Made by a program: the position numbers and the translations under genes. Under the pieces are notes generated by a model. That model did not search any database. It saw nothing but the letters and a program-made list of their open reading frames with translations, and was not told the DNA's origin. From the NCBI RefSeq assembly GCF_002751875.1, contig NZ_NMZM01000005.1:248001-312000 (forward strand): 64,000 nt of DNA, in the 5' to 3' direction. The DNA comes from Oceaniglobus indicus (GTDB lineage: Bacteria; Pseudomonadota; Alphaproteobacteria; Rhodobacterales; Rhodobacteraceae). Shown piece after piece: positions 36,703 through 44,634 of the stretch (position 1 is the stretch's first letter; each line of letters begins with the position of its first letter).

Positions 36703-38478
36703 ATGCCCACCTATTCCGCACCGACCAAGGACATGCAGTTCCTTCTGCACGAGGTTTTGAACGCCACCGGGTCGGGCATCGGGGGCTACGATGAACTGGA
36801 TCGCGATTTTACATCCGCGATCCTGGAAGAGGCCGGGAAACTTGCCGAGAACGTGCTGGCACCGCTGAACGTCGTCGGCGACGAAGAAGGCTGCACCCTC
36901 GAAAACGGCACGGTGCACACTCCGACCGGCTTCAAGGGGGCCTATGACCAGATGCGCGAGGGTGGCTGGATCGGCCTCGATTGCGACCCCGCGTTCGGGG
37001 GTCAGGGAATGCCCTATCTGATGAACTCGGCGGTGGGCGAAATGTTCGTATCCGCCAACATGGCATTCAACATGTATCAGGGCCTGTCCCATGGCGCCTA
37101 CAACGCCATCCACACCCATGGGACCGACGCACAGAAACAGACCTATCTGCCGAAACTTGTCGAAGGGTCGTGGTCGGGCACCATGAACCTGACCGAACCG
37201 CACTGTGGCACCGACCTGGGCCTGATCCGCACCAAGGCCGAACCCGCCGACGACGGCAGCTATCGCATCACCGGTCAGAAGATCTGGATCTCGGCCGGCG
37301 AACACGACCTGACCGACAACATCATCCACCTCGTTCTGGCGCGGATTCCCGGCGGCCCTGAGGGCGTCAAGGGCATCTCCCTGTTCATCGTGCCCAAGTT
37401 CCTGGTCAACGAAGACGGCAGCCTTGGCGCGCGCAACGACCTGTCCTGCGGCGGGCTGGAAAAGAAGATGGGGATCCACGGCAACGCCACCTGCGTGATG
37501 AACTATGACGGTGCCACCGGCTATCTCATCGGTGAGATGCACAAGGGCATGCGCGCGATGTTCACCATGATGAACGAAGCGCGCCTGGGCGTCGGCCTGC
37601 AAGGCTATGCCCAGGGGGTCGTCGCCTATCAGAACGCGCTGGGGTTCGCACTGGACCGTCTGCAGGGCCGCGCGGTCACCGGGGCCGAAGCACCGGACAA
37701 GCCCGCCGATCCGATCATCGTGCACCCCGACGTCCGCCGCAACCTGCTGCACCAGAAATCCTTCATCGAGGGCGCGCGCGCCTTCACGTTCTGGGGTGCG
37801 TCGCTGATCGACCGCGCCCACCGCAATGACGATGCCGAAGCCGAGGCGATGATCTCGCTGCTGACGCCGGTGCTGAAGGGGTTCCTGACCGACAAGGGAT
37901 TCGAGACGACGGTGCTCGCGCAACAGACCCTTGGCGGTTCCGGCTTTACCCGGGAATGGGGCCTGGAGCAGTTCGTGCGCGATGCCCGCATCACCATGAT
38001 CTATGAAGGAACGAACGGGATCCAGTCGCTCGACCTGGTGGGGCGGAAGCTGGGCCTGAACGGCGGCAAGACCGTGATGGCGTTCTTCGAGATGGTGAAA
38101 AGCTTCATCAAGGAGAACGAGGGCAATGCCGATCTGAAGTCCGGCTTCCTCGACCCGCTGAAGGCATCCAGCAAGGATCTTCAGGCCGCCGCCATGTATT
38201 TCATGCAGAACATGAAGAATCCGAACGACGCACTGTCGGGGTCTTACGACTTCATGCACCTGTTCGGGCATGTCTGCCTGGGACTGATGTGGGCGCGGAT
38301 GGCAAAGGCGGCCATGGAAGGGCTGGAGACCGGCGATGGTGACGCCGAGTTCTACCGCACCAAGATTGCCACGGGCCGCTATTACATGGCGCGCCAACTG
38401 CCCGCCACGGCACTTCACCTGTCACGTATCCAGAGTGGCGGCGAAGTCGTGATGGACCTTGATGCGGCGCACTTCTGA
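36703..38478 (+). CDS. acyl-CoA dehydrogenase, long DmdC-type clade
   Basis: FAD enzyme that oxidises an acyl-CoA to the 2-enoyl-CoA. At 591 residues it belongs to the extended clade with an extra C-terminal domain, which includes DmdC (3-methylmercaptopropionyl-CoA dehydrogenase). N-terminal domain: [19 protein letters not shown]. Flavin/substrate region: [19 protein letters not shown] and [15 protein letters not shown]-terminal domain: [33 protein letters not shown], with the catalytic-base Glu expected in YEGTNGIQ. Context (thiolase and FadB-type enzyme downstream) points to general beta-oxidation; a DMSP role is only possible. Confidence 0.93.
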   Translation: MPTYSAPTKDMQFLLHEVLNATGSGIGGYDELDRDFTSAILEEAGKLAENVLAPLNVVGDEEGCTLENGTVHTPTGFKGAYDQMREGGWIGLDCDPAFGGQGMPYLMNSAVGEMFVSANMAFNMYQGLSHGAYNAIHTHGTDAQKQTYLPKLVEGSWSGTMNLTEPHCGTDLGLIRTKAEPADDGSYRITGQKIWISAGEHDLTDNIIHLVLARIPGGPEGVKGISLFIVPKFLVNEDGSLGARNDLSCGGLEKKMGIHGNATCVMNYDGATGYLIGEMHKGMRAMFTMMNEARLGVGLQGYAQGVVAYQNALGFALDRLQGRAVTGAEAPDKPADPIIVHPDVRRNLLHQKSFIEGARAFTFWGASLIDRAHRNDDAEAEAMISLLTPVLKGFLTDKGFETTVLAQQTLGGSGFTREWGLEQFVRDARITMIYEGTNGIQSLDLVGRKLGLNGGKTVMAFFEMVKSFIKENEGNADLKSGFLDPLKASSKDLQAAAMYFMQNMKNPNDALSGSYDFMHLFGHVCLGLMWARMAKAAMEGLETGDGDAEFYRTKIATGRYYMARQLPATALHLSRIQSGGEVVMDLDAAHF

Positions 38479-38535
38479 AACCCACCCCCCAGGCGAAGCT
38501 CCGCCTCACCGCGCACCCCAGAACCGGAGGGACAG

Positions 38536-38748
38536 ATGCCGAAACGCTTCAAGCTGACCAGGCGCTTTCCGATCGCCATGACGGAAGACGGTTATCGACG
38601 ATTGAAACGCTTCGCCAACGACGCCGCGCTTGACGAGGGCGAAGCGCTGTCTTTCCTGTTCGAACATTTCGACAGCGTTACGAACAGCGAGAACCTGACC
38701 GCACGTCTGCGGCTGTTCAATTCTGATCTGGAAGCGCGCAAAAGATGA
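38536..38748 (+). CDS. small hypothetical protein after the acyl-CoA dehydrogenase
   Basis: A 70-residue, basic and probably cytosolic protein (FKLTRRFPIAMTEDGYRRLKRFANDAALDEGEALSFLFEHFDSV). GGAGGG precedes the ATG and codon use matches neighbours, so the gene is probably real. The helical pattern resembles ribbon-helix-helix-like small DNA-binding proteins only vaguely; no family is recognised. It is 57 bp after the dehydrogenase gene in the same direction. Confidence 0.6.
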   Translation: MPKRFKLTRRFPIAMTEDGYRRLKRFANDAALDEGEALSFLFEHFDSVTNSENLTARLRLFNSDLEARKR

Positions 38749-38787
38749 CGGGGCACGCGTGTCGGATGTGGGACGCCTCCGGCGGGG

Positions 38788-39014
38788 GAGTATTTTTATC
38801 AGTAAGAAGCCCATGGGTGCGCCCTGCCGAAACCCTGGAACCTAATCCGTGACCTCATCGATCCGTCGGCAGGGCGACTTCTCACCGAGCGGTCATCGGC
38901 TCTCCAGCCTGTCCCGCAGCTTGATCATGGAGCATTAACGTTAATACTTCCCTACGGCCTGACTTCTTACTGACGGAAATACTCGACGGGGGTGCGGGGG
39001 TATCAAACCCCCGC
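38788..39014. repeat. inverted-repeat segment between the dehydrogenase and thiolase genes
   Basis: Two 22-nt copies of GAGTATTT-N3-TCAGTAAGAAG face each other at 38788-38809 (plus) and 38963-38984 (minus), 19 of 22 bases identical. Between them an 11-bp perfect stem (CGCCCTGCCGA at 38820-38830 with TCGGCAGGGCG at 38866-38876) and the palindrome at 38934. A further hairpin (GCGGGGG/CCCCCGC, 38994-39014) adjoins the right copy. The arrangement is either two convergent gene-end (terminator-like) elements or a small MITE-like element of about 197 bp. The 382-bp gap (38749-39131) holds no gene. Confidence 0.7.
38934..38945. promoter_or_regulatory. ATTAACGTTAAT palindrome upstream of the thiolase gene
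   Basis: A perfect 12-bp palindrome, 186 bp before the thiolase start. It lies within the inverted-repeat segment. Its AACGTT centre resembles the half-sites of the candidate operator before merR2, so it may bind one of the two MerR regulators. Confidence 0.4.
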
Positions 39015-39131
39015 TCCTGCGGCAGCATCGGGCATTGACCCGGCAGAAAACCACCGATGGCCGAACACGGGCAGACCGGCCCCGGCTCGCAAGGCACGAT
39101 CCATCCGTTATCGGATACAAAGGAGACACAG

Positions 39132-40343
39132 ATGACTGACGCCTATATCTATGACGCCGTCCGTTCACCGCGCGGCAAGGGGCGCGCCGACGGCAGCCTG
39201 CACGAGGTGACCAGCGTGCGTCTGTCGGCCCAGATCCTGAACGCGCTGAAGGATCGCAACGGCCTGGACGGTCATGCGGTCGAGGACGTGATCTGGGGCA
39301 ATGTCACGCAGGTCGGCGAACAGGGCGGATGCCTTGCGCGCACCGCTGTTCTGGCGTCGGATCTGGATCAGTCCATCCCCGGTCTCGCCATCAACCGCTT
39401 TTGTGCCAGCGGCATGGAAGCCGTGAACCTTGCCGCCAACCAGATCCGTGGCGGCGCGGGCGACGCCTATATCGCGGGCGGGGTCGAGATGATGGGCCGT
39501 GTCCCCATGGGCAGCGACGGGGCCGCGATCGCCGTCGATCCGTCCGTCGCGATGGAGACCTATTTCGTGCCCCAGGGGATCAGCGCCGATATCATCGCCA
39601 CCGAGTACGGTTTTTCGCGCGATGACGCCGACGCCCTGGCCGTCGAATCGCAGAAGCGTGCGGCGGCGGCCTGGGCCGACAACCGCTTTGCCAAGTCGAT
39701 GGTCGAGGTCAAGGACATCAACGGTCTGTCGATCTTGGCGCGTGATGAATACATGCGCCCCGAAACCGACATGCAGAGCCTTGGCGCGCTGAAGCCCAGT
39801 TTCAAGGACATGGGCGAGGTGATGCCCGGATTCGACAAGATCGCGCTGATGAAATATCCGCACTTGGAACGCATCAACCACATCCATCATGCCGGCAACT
39901 CGTCGGGCATCGTCGACGGTTCGGCCGGTGTGCTGGTCGGATCGAAAGCATTTGGCGAGAAATACGGCCTGAAGCCCCGCGCCCGCATTCGTGCGACGGC
40001 CAAGATCGGGACCGACCCGACGATCATGCTGACCGGCCCGGTGCCGGTGACCGAGAAGATCCTGAAGGATCACGGCATGGCGATCGGCGACATCGACCTG
40101 TTCGAGGTGAACGAGGCGTTCGCTTCGGTCGTGCTGCGCTTCATGCAGCGGTTCGACGTCGATCCGGGTCACGTCAACGTCAACGGCGGGTCCATCGCCA
40201 TGGGGCACCCTCTGGGCGCGACGGGAGCAATCATCATCGGCACCCTTCTGGACGAGTTGGAGCGTTCGGACCGCGAGGTCGGCCTGGCGACGCTCTGCAT
40301 CGCGTCCGGCATGGGTGCCGCGACCATCATCGAGCGCGTTTGA
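39132..40343 (+). CDS. acetyl-CoA C-acyltransferase (thiolase, FadA-type)
   Basis: Thiolytic cleavage of 3-ketoacyl-CoA in beta-oxidation. The 403-residue protein carries the acylated Cys in [18 protein letters not shown], a His in [15 protein letters not shown] and the second Cys in [16 protein letters not shown]. The start at 39132 has AGGAG (39120-39124) upstream and fits the family. Together with the multifunctional enzyme at 40862 it forms the thiolase/FadB pair of the degradation system. Confidence 0.95.
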   Translation: MTDAYIYDAVRSPRGKGRADGSLHEVTSVRLSAQILNALKDRNGLDGHAVEDVIWGNVTQVGEQGGCLARTAVLASDLDQSIPGLAINRFCASGMEAVNLAANQIRGGAGDAYIAGGVEMMGRVPMGSDGAAIAVDPSVAMETYFVPQGISADIIATEYGFSRDDADALAVESQKRAAAAWADNRFAKSMVEVKDINGLSILARDEYMRPETDMQSLGALKPSFKDMGEVMPGFDKIALMKYPHLERINHIHHAGNSSGIVDGSAGVLVGSKAFGEKYGLKPRARIRATAKIGTDPTIMLTGPVPVTEKILKDHGMAIGDIDLFEVNEAFASVVLRFMQRFDVDPGHVNVNGGSIAMGHPLGATGAIIIGTLLDELERSDREVGLATLCIASGMGAATIIERV

Positions 40344-40371
40344 TGATCCGCACCGGAGGAACCCTGGTGTG

Positions 40372-40794
40372 ATGAGTTGCGCCGCGTTCTTCGAGCGCCA
40401 CGTCGCAAACTTCCGGGCCAAACGCTGGTCCGAGATGGTTGACGACTATGCCAGCCCGTTTGCCATCTACATCGGGGATGATATCGCCACCTTCCCGACC
40501 AAGGCGGATATCGTCCATGGGCTGGTCACCTATGACCGGATGCTGCGCCGGTTCGATATCGTGCGCGGTGTGCCCGTCATCGACATCCTGTCGCTGCCCC
40601 GCAGGGGGCGGCAGGTTGCCCATGTCACCTGGCATCACCTGGCCGCCGATGACCGGGTGATGCATCGGACGGTCAGCCGCTATTACCTGCGGCGCGACAG
40701 TGCCGGACGTTGCCAGATCCAGCTCATGGAATTCGAGAGCGGTGGGAAATCCCCAATTCCCGCCGCATTGATGCAGGAATTCGTGGCGGCATGA
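40372..40794 (+). CDS. SnoaL/NTF2-like hypothetical protein
   Basis: A 140-residue protein with an NTF2-like cone fold pattern: [43 protein letters not shown], then alternating strands ([40 protein letters not shown]). No catalytic role can be assigned. It lies 28 bp after the thiolase gene and 67 bp before the FadB-type gene, so it is part of that operon. GGAGGA before ACCCTGGTGTG supports the start at 40372 or a GTG at 40368 in another frame; the ATG keeps the frame. Confidence 0.72.
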   Translation: MSCAAFFERHVANFRAKRWSEMVDDYASPFAIYIGDDIATFPTKADIVHGLVTYDRMLRRFDIVRGVPVIDILSLPRRGRQVAHVTWHHLAADDRVMHRTVSRYYLRRDSAGRCQIQLMEFESGGKSPIPAALMQEFVAA

Positions 40795-40861
40795 CAGCCC
40801 GCCGATCTTTTCGGATCCTTTCGGGATCCCGCCTTGAACACCTCTTCACAGGAGATTCAGA

Positions 40862-43063
40862 ATGACCGACTTCACCTATGACGTAGACGAGCAGGGCGTT
40901 GCCGTCATCACCTGGGACGCGCCGGGCAAATCGATGAACGTCCTGACCCGCGAGGCTTTCGACGTTGTCGAGGGTTTCATCGACGATGCCCTGGCCGACG
41001 ATGCGGTCAAGGGGATCGTCATCACGTCGGGCAAGAAGGATTTTGCCGGCGGGATGGATCTGAACGTGCTGGCAACGATCCGCGCGGAAAGCGGCGACAA
41101 TCCCGCACAGGGCCTGTTCGACTTCACCATGAACGGCCACCGGATCCTGCGCAAGATCGAACGCGCGGGAATGGATCCCAAGACCAACAAGGGCGGCAAG
41201 CCCGTCGCCTGCGCCATCAACGGCACCTGCGCCGGGATCGGCACGGAAATCGCGCTGGCCTGTCACCGCCGGTTCATGACCGACAATCCCAAGGCCAAGA
41301 TCGGCCTGCCGGAAATCCTGTTGGGGATCTTTCCCGGCGCCGGTGGCACGACCCGGGTGTCGCGGATGATGGGCGCCATGGCGGCATCGCCGATCCTGCT
41401 GGAAGGCAAGATGATGGCGCCGTCGCAGGCGAAATCATCGGGGTTGGTCGACGCCGTCGTTGCCCATGACGACCTGCTGACCGAGGCCAAGGATTGGGTG
41501 CTGTCGGCCAAGGATTCCGACATCGTCAAGCCCTGGGACGTCAAGGGCTGGAAGATGCCCGGCGGCGCGCCCTATCATCCCGCCGGCTTCATGACGTTCG
41601 TCGGCGCGTCGGCGATGGTCAACGGCAAGACGCAGGGTGTCTATCCCGCGGCCAAGGCGCTGCTGTCGGCGGTTTACGAAGGCGCGATGGTGCCCTTTGA
41701 CACCGCGTTGAAGATCGAGGCGCGGTATTTCACCAGCATCCTGATGAACCCCAGTTCATCCGCGATGATCCGCAGCCTGTTCATCAACAAGCAGGCGCTG
41801 GAAAAAGGCGCCAATCGTCCCGACGCCCCCGATCAGACGGTGAAGAAGGTCGGCGTCATGGGCGCGGGCATGATGGGCGCGGGGATCGCGCTGGTGTCGG
41901 CGCTTGCCGGGATCGAGGTCGTGCTGATCGACCAGAAGCAGGACAGTGCCGACAAGGGCAAAGCCCATGCCGCAGATTACATGGACAAGGGTATTTCGCG
42001 CAAAAAGGCGACCCCCGAGAAGAAGGAACAGGTGCTGTCCCTGATCACCGCCACCACGGATTACGAAGCCCTGAAAGGCTGCGATCTGGTGGTCGAGGCG
42101 GTGTTCGAGGATCCGGGCATCAAGGCCGAGGTGACGAAGGCGGTCGAGGCCGTGGTCGGCGACGATTGCATCTTTGCCACCAACACGTCGACCCTGCCGA
42201 TTTCCGACCTGGCCAAGGCATCTGCGCGGCCAGCGAACTTCATCGGCATCCATTTCTTTTCCCCGGTGGAAAAGATGATGCTGGTCGAGATCATCCGGGG
42301 CGAACAGACCGGCGATATCGCGGTCGCCAAGGCGCTGGATTTCGTGCGCCAGATCCGCAAGACGCCCATCGTGGTGAATGACGCGCGGTTCTTCTATGCC
42401 AACCGCTGCATCATTCCCTATATCAACGAAGGCATCCGCATGGTGGCGGAAGGCGTCGCGCCGGCCCTGGTCGAAAACGCCGCCAAGATGCTGGGCTTTC
42501 CGCTGGGGCCGCTGCAACTGGTCGACGAAACCTCGATCGATCTGGGCGTGAAGATCGCCAAGGCCACACGGGCGGCCATGGGCGACGATTATCCCGATGG
42601 CGCAGTGGACGACGTCTTGTTCTGGATGGCCGATCAGGGCCGGATGGGGCGCAAGTCGGCCTCGGGGTTCTATGCCTATGACGACAAGGGCAAGCGCACC
42701 GGGTTGTGGAGCGGCCTGGGCGAACGCTTCGCCGTGGCCGAGGATCAGCCGGATCTGGCCGAAGTCCAGCATCGCCTGATGTTCGCGCAGGTGCTGGAAG
42801 CCGTGCGCGCGCTTGAAGAGGGCGTGCTGACCGACATCCGCGAAGGCGACGTCGGCGCGATCCTTGGCTGGGGCTTTGCGCCGTGGTCGGGCGGCCCGTT
42901 CAGCTGGCTCGACATCCTGGGGGCCGCGCGTGCGGTCGAACTCTGCGATGGGTTGAGCAAGGCGCATGGGGCGCGGTTCAAGGCGCCGGATCTGCTGCGC
43001 GACATGGCTGCATCCGGCGACACCTTTTATGGACGGTTCGCGTCCGACAAGGCCGCGGCGTGA
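40862..43063 (+). CDS. bifunctional enoyl-CoA hydratase / 3-hydroxyacyl-CoA dehydrogenase (FadB/FadJ-type)
   Basis: Performs hydration and NAD-dependent oxidation in beta-oxidation, feeding the thiolase upstream. At 733 residues the domain order is crotonase (1-~300; GGMDLNVLA, CAINGTCAGIGTEIALACHRRF and GLPEILLGIFPGAGGTTR), then NAD-binding 3HCDH (334 onward, GAGMMGAGIALVSALAG; IHFFSPVEKMMLVEII), then two C-terminal 3HCDH helical domains (RCIIPYINEG, and the repeat unit with GWGFAPWSGGPFSW). ATG with AGGAG upstream. Confidence 0.96.
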   Translation: MTDFTYDVDEQGVAVITWDAPGKSMNVLTREAFDVVEGFIDDALADDAVKGIVITSGKKDFAGGMDLNVLATIRAESGDNPAQGLFDFTMNGHRILRKIERAGMDPKTNKGGKPVACAINGTCAGIGTEIALACHRRFMTDNPKAKIGLPEILLGIFPGAGGTTRVSRMMGAMAASPILLEGKMMAPSQAKSSGLVDAVVAHDDLLTEAKDWVLSAKDSDIVKPWDVKGWKMPGGAPYHPAGFMTFVGASAMVNGKTQGVYPAAKALLSAVYEGAMVPFDTALKIEARYFTSILMNPSSSAMIRSLFINKQALEKGANRPDAPDQTVKKVGVMGAGMMGAGIALVSALAGIEVVLIDQKQDSADKGKAHAADYMDKGISRKKATPEKKEQVLSLITATTDYEALKGCDLVVEAVFEDPGIKAEVTKAVEAVVGDDCIFATNTSTLPISDLAKASARPANFIGIHFFSPVEKMMLVEIIRGEQTGDIAVAKALDFVRQIRKTPIVVNDARFFYANRCIIPYINEGIRMVAEGVAPALVENAAKMLGFPLGPLQLVDETSIDLGVKIAKATRAAMGDDYPDGAVDDVLFWMADQGRMGRKSASGFYAYDDKGKRTGLWSGLGERFAVAEDQPDLAEVQHRLMFAQVLEAVRALEEGVLTDIREGDVGAILGWGFAPWSGGPFSWLDILGAARAVELCDGLSKAHGARFKAPDLLRDMAASGDTFYGRFASDKAAA

Positions 43064-43082
43064 GCGATCGGGTGCGGCGGCG

Positions 43083-43730
43083 TCAGGCCGTCGCGCCCAT
43101 GGCCATCGCTTCGCGGTCGATCAGCTTTACCAGATCGCGTGACAGATCCATCGGCAACGTCACATAGGTCTGCGAACACTCGTCGCTCAGCAGACTTTCC
43201 AAACCGCGGCTTTTGTCCATCGGACAGAAGAACAATCCGCCGGAATTGACGAACACGACCTGATCGGCCGCGAAATGCAACGCGATGACGCTGTCGATCT
43301 CGCCGGGGGCGACACGTTCGATACCGCGGTGCCCTTCCAATGCCATGGCCGGCACCAGAACGAAGGGATCGCCGAACAGATCCTCGGCGCAATCCGCTTC
43401 CAGAAGCACGGGCTGTTCGGCCAGAACGATCATCGCTTCGGTGTTGCCGAGAACGCCGGCAGGCACCCGCAGCGGCCAGAGCTTTTTGGGGCAAGGTTCG
43501 AACACCGTGCAACGTTCGACCGAAACCACCTCGCGCAGACCGCAATCAAAGGTCAGCACCCGGTCACCCGGGATCACCGCTTCGACCGGGCGCCATCCGA
43601 TCGACGTGGCCACACGGGTGCCCGCCGTCATCCCCAGGGATGGCAGAACGGCATGATCCCGATCGCGCCCCAAGGAGTGTTTCGCCTCGGTCCCGAACGG
43701 GCCGAAAAGTCTGGACGTGAAGTCGAGCAT
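43083..43730 (-). CDS. Hint-domain protein lacking the nucleophile Cys
   Basis: A 215-residue protein whose N-terminal two thirds match the Hedgehog/intein (Hint) fold common in Rhodobacteraceae: MTAGTRVATSIGWRPVEAVIPGDRVLTFD, then VLLEADCAEDLFGDPFVLVPA. In active Hint domains the start of the block is CFTPGTRI; here the Cys position is Gly33, so self-cleavage by the usual N-S acyl shift is not expected. The C-terminal 60 residues have no recognised motif. No signal peptide is visible. The promoter region contains a CtrA-type box (43834-43854). Confidence 0.82.
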   Translation of the reverse strand: MLDFTSRLFGPFGTEAKHSLGRDRDHAVLPSLGMTAGTRVATSIGWRPVEAVIPGDRVLTFDCGLREVVSVERCTVFEPCPKKLWPLRVPAGVLGNTEAMIVLAEQPVLLEADCAEDLFGDPFVLVPAMALEGHRGIERVAPGEIDSVIALHFAADQVVFVNSGGLFFCPMDKSRGLESLLSDECSQTYVTLPMDLSRDLVKLIDREAMAMGATA

Positions 43731-43833
43731 GCTGAGTCTCCGAGGGCGTGTCGCGCACGCCGGGCGTTAACCTTGTTCGCTCAACCATCATCCGTCGGTT
43801 GGACCGCATTGGGACACCATTGTGTCAAATGCT

Positions 43834-43854
43834 GGGTTAATCATTTCTTAACCC
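43834..43854. promoter_or_regulatory. CtrA-type box with dyad symmetry
   Basis: GGGTTAA-N7-TTAACCC contains TTAA-N7-TTAAC (43837-43852), the consensus for the CtrA response regulator. It is also a perfect 7-bp inverted repeat. It lies 104 bp upstream of the Hint gene on the minus strand and 16 bp beyond the sulfotransferase stop. A half-site GTTAAC is at 43766-43771. Confidence 0.5.
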
Positions 43855-43869
43855 CGATGCGCACCAGCC

Positions 43870-44517
43870 TCAGAACCGATAACCGAACCGCGCGATATCC
43901 GCGGCACAGACGGCGGCCACGTGACGTTGCAGATCTTCATCGTAATACGAACGGTAATCGGCATGGCGGTCGGACCGGTTGACCGGCGCCAGCGGGCAGA
44001 TCGCAAAGCCCAGGTGCGCCTCGAACGGGGCGATATCGCTGTCAAGGTTTTCCAGCCGCAGGAACAGCCGCTTGACCGGGCCGCCATCCGCGCGCGCGAC
44101 ATAGCTGTCATAGGGCGCCGCGCGGAACGATTGCACGATCATAGGATGGTAAAGGAAATCGGCGAAAGACAGTGTGCGTGACAGGCCGACGGCCGGGTGA
44201 TCGAAGGTCTGCGCCTGCAACCAGTGATAATAGCTGACCATGCGGTCCCACGGATTGCGCACCAGCGTCACCACCAGCATGTCGTCCAGCACGCCATCCG
44301 CCAGCACCCCGTCGATGTCCGCAAGGGTCGAATGCTTCCACAACCGCCCGCGCGCCGTTAACCGCTTCAGCCGGTTGCGCCGCCGCCGGGCCTTGGGCGT
44401 GTCGCCGATCAGGATGTCGTCCTTCATCGCGCGGTCTTCCAGCGCAAGGGTTAGCGCGGTGCCACCTGTCTTGGGGACGTGGACAAAGATGAACCGGCGG
44501 CCGGGCGAAATGATCAT
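43870..44517 (-). CDS. sulfotransferase family 2 protein
   Basis: A PAPS-dependent sulfotransferase-like protein of 215 residues. The start at 44517 gives MIISPGRRFIFVHVPKTGGTAL, where HVPKTGGT is the 5'-phosphosulfate-binding loop; the much longer upstream frame is antisense to the acyl-CoA ligase gene. LVVTLVRNPWDRMVSYYHWL is the 3'-phosphate-binding motif with Arg and Ser. Likely target: a cell-surface or extracellular glycan or small molecule; unknown. It ends 139 bp before the Hint gene start on the same strand. Confidence 0.88.
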   Translation of the reverse strand: MIISPGRRFIFVHVPKTGGTALTLALEDRAMKDDILIGDTPKARRRRNRLKRLTARGRLWKHSTLADIDGVLADGVLDDMLVVTLVRNPWDRMVSYYHWLQAQTFDHPAVGLSRTLSFADFLYHPMIVQSFRAAPYDSYVARADGGPVKRLFLRLENLDSDIAPFEAHLGFAICPLAPVNRSDRHADYRSYYDEDLQRHVAAVCAADIARFGYRF

Positions 44518-44634
44518 GCCGCATGCTAGACCCGCGAAACCTCCGGGCCAAGCCCGGGCAGGCGTTGCAAAATCCGCTTTGAATCGCCGTGCGCCCCGGC
44601 GATACTGCGCCGGACACATGGATCGGAGAAGACG

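Noticed and set aside
36526-38418. 630-codon minus-strand frame opposite the acyl-CoA dehydrogenase gene
   Set aside because: No domain, no start signal, and mirror of a conserved enzyme gene.
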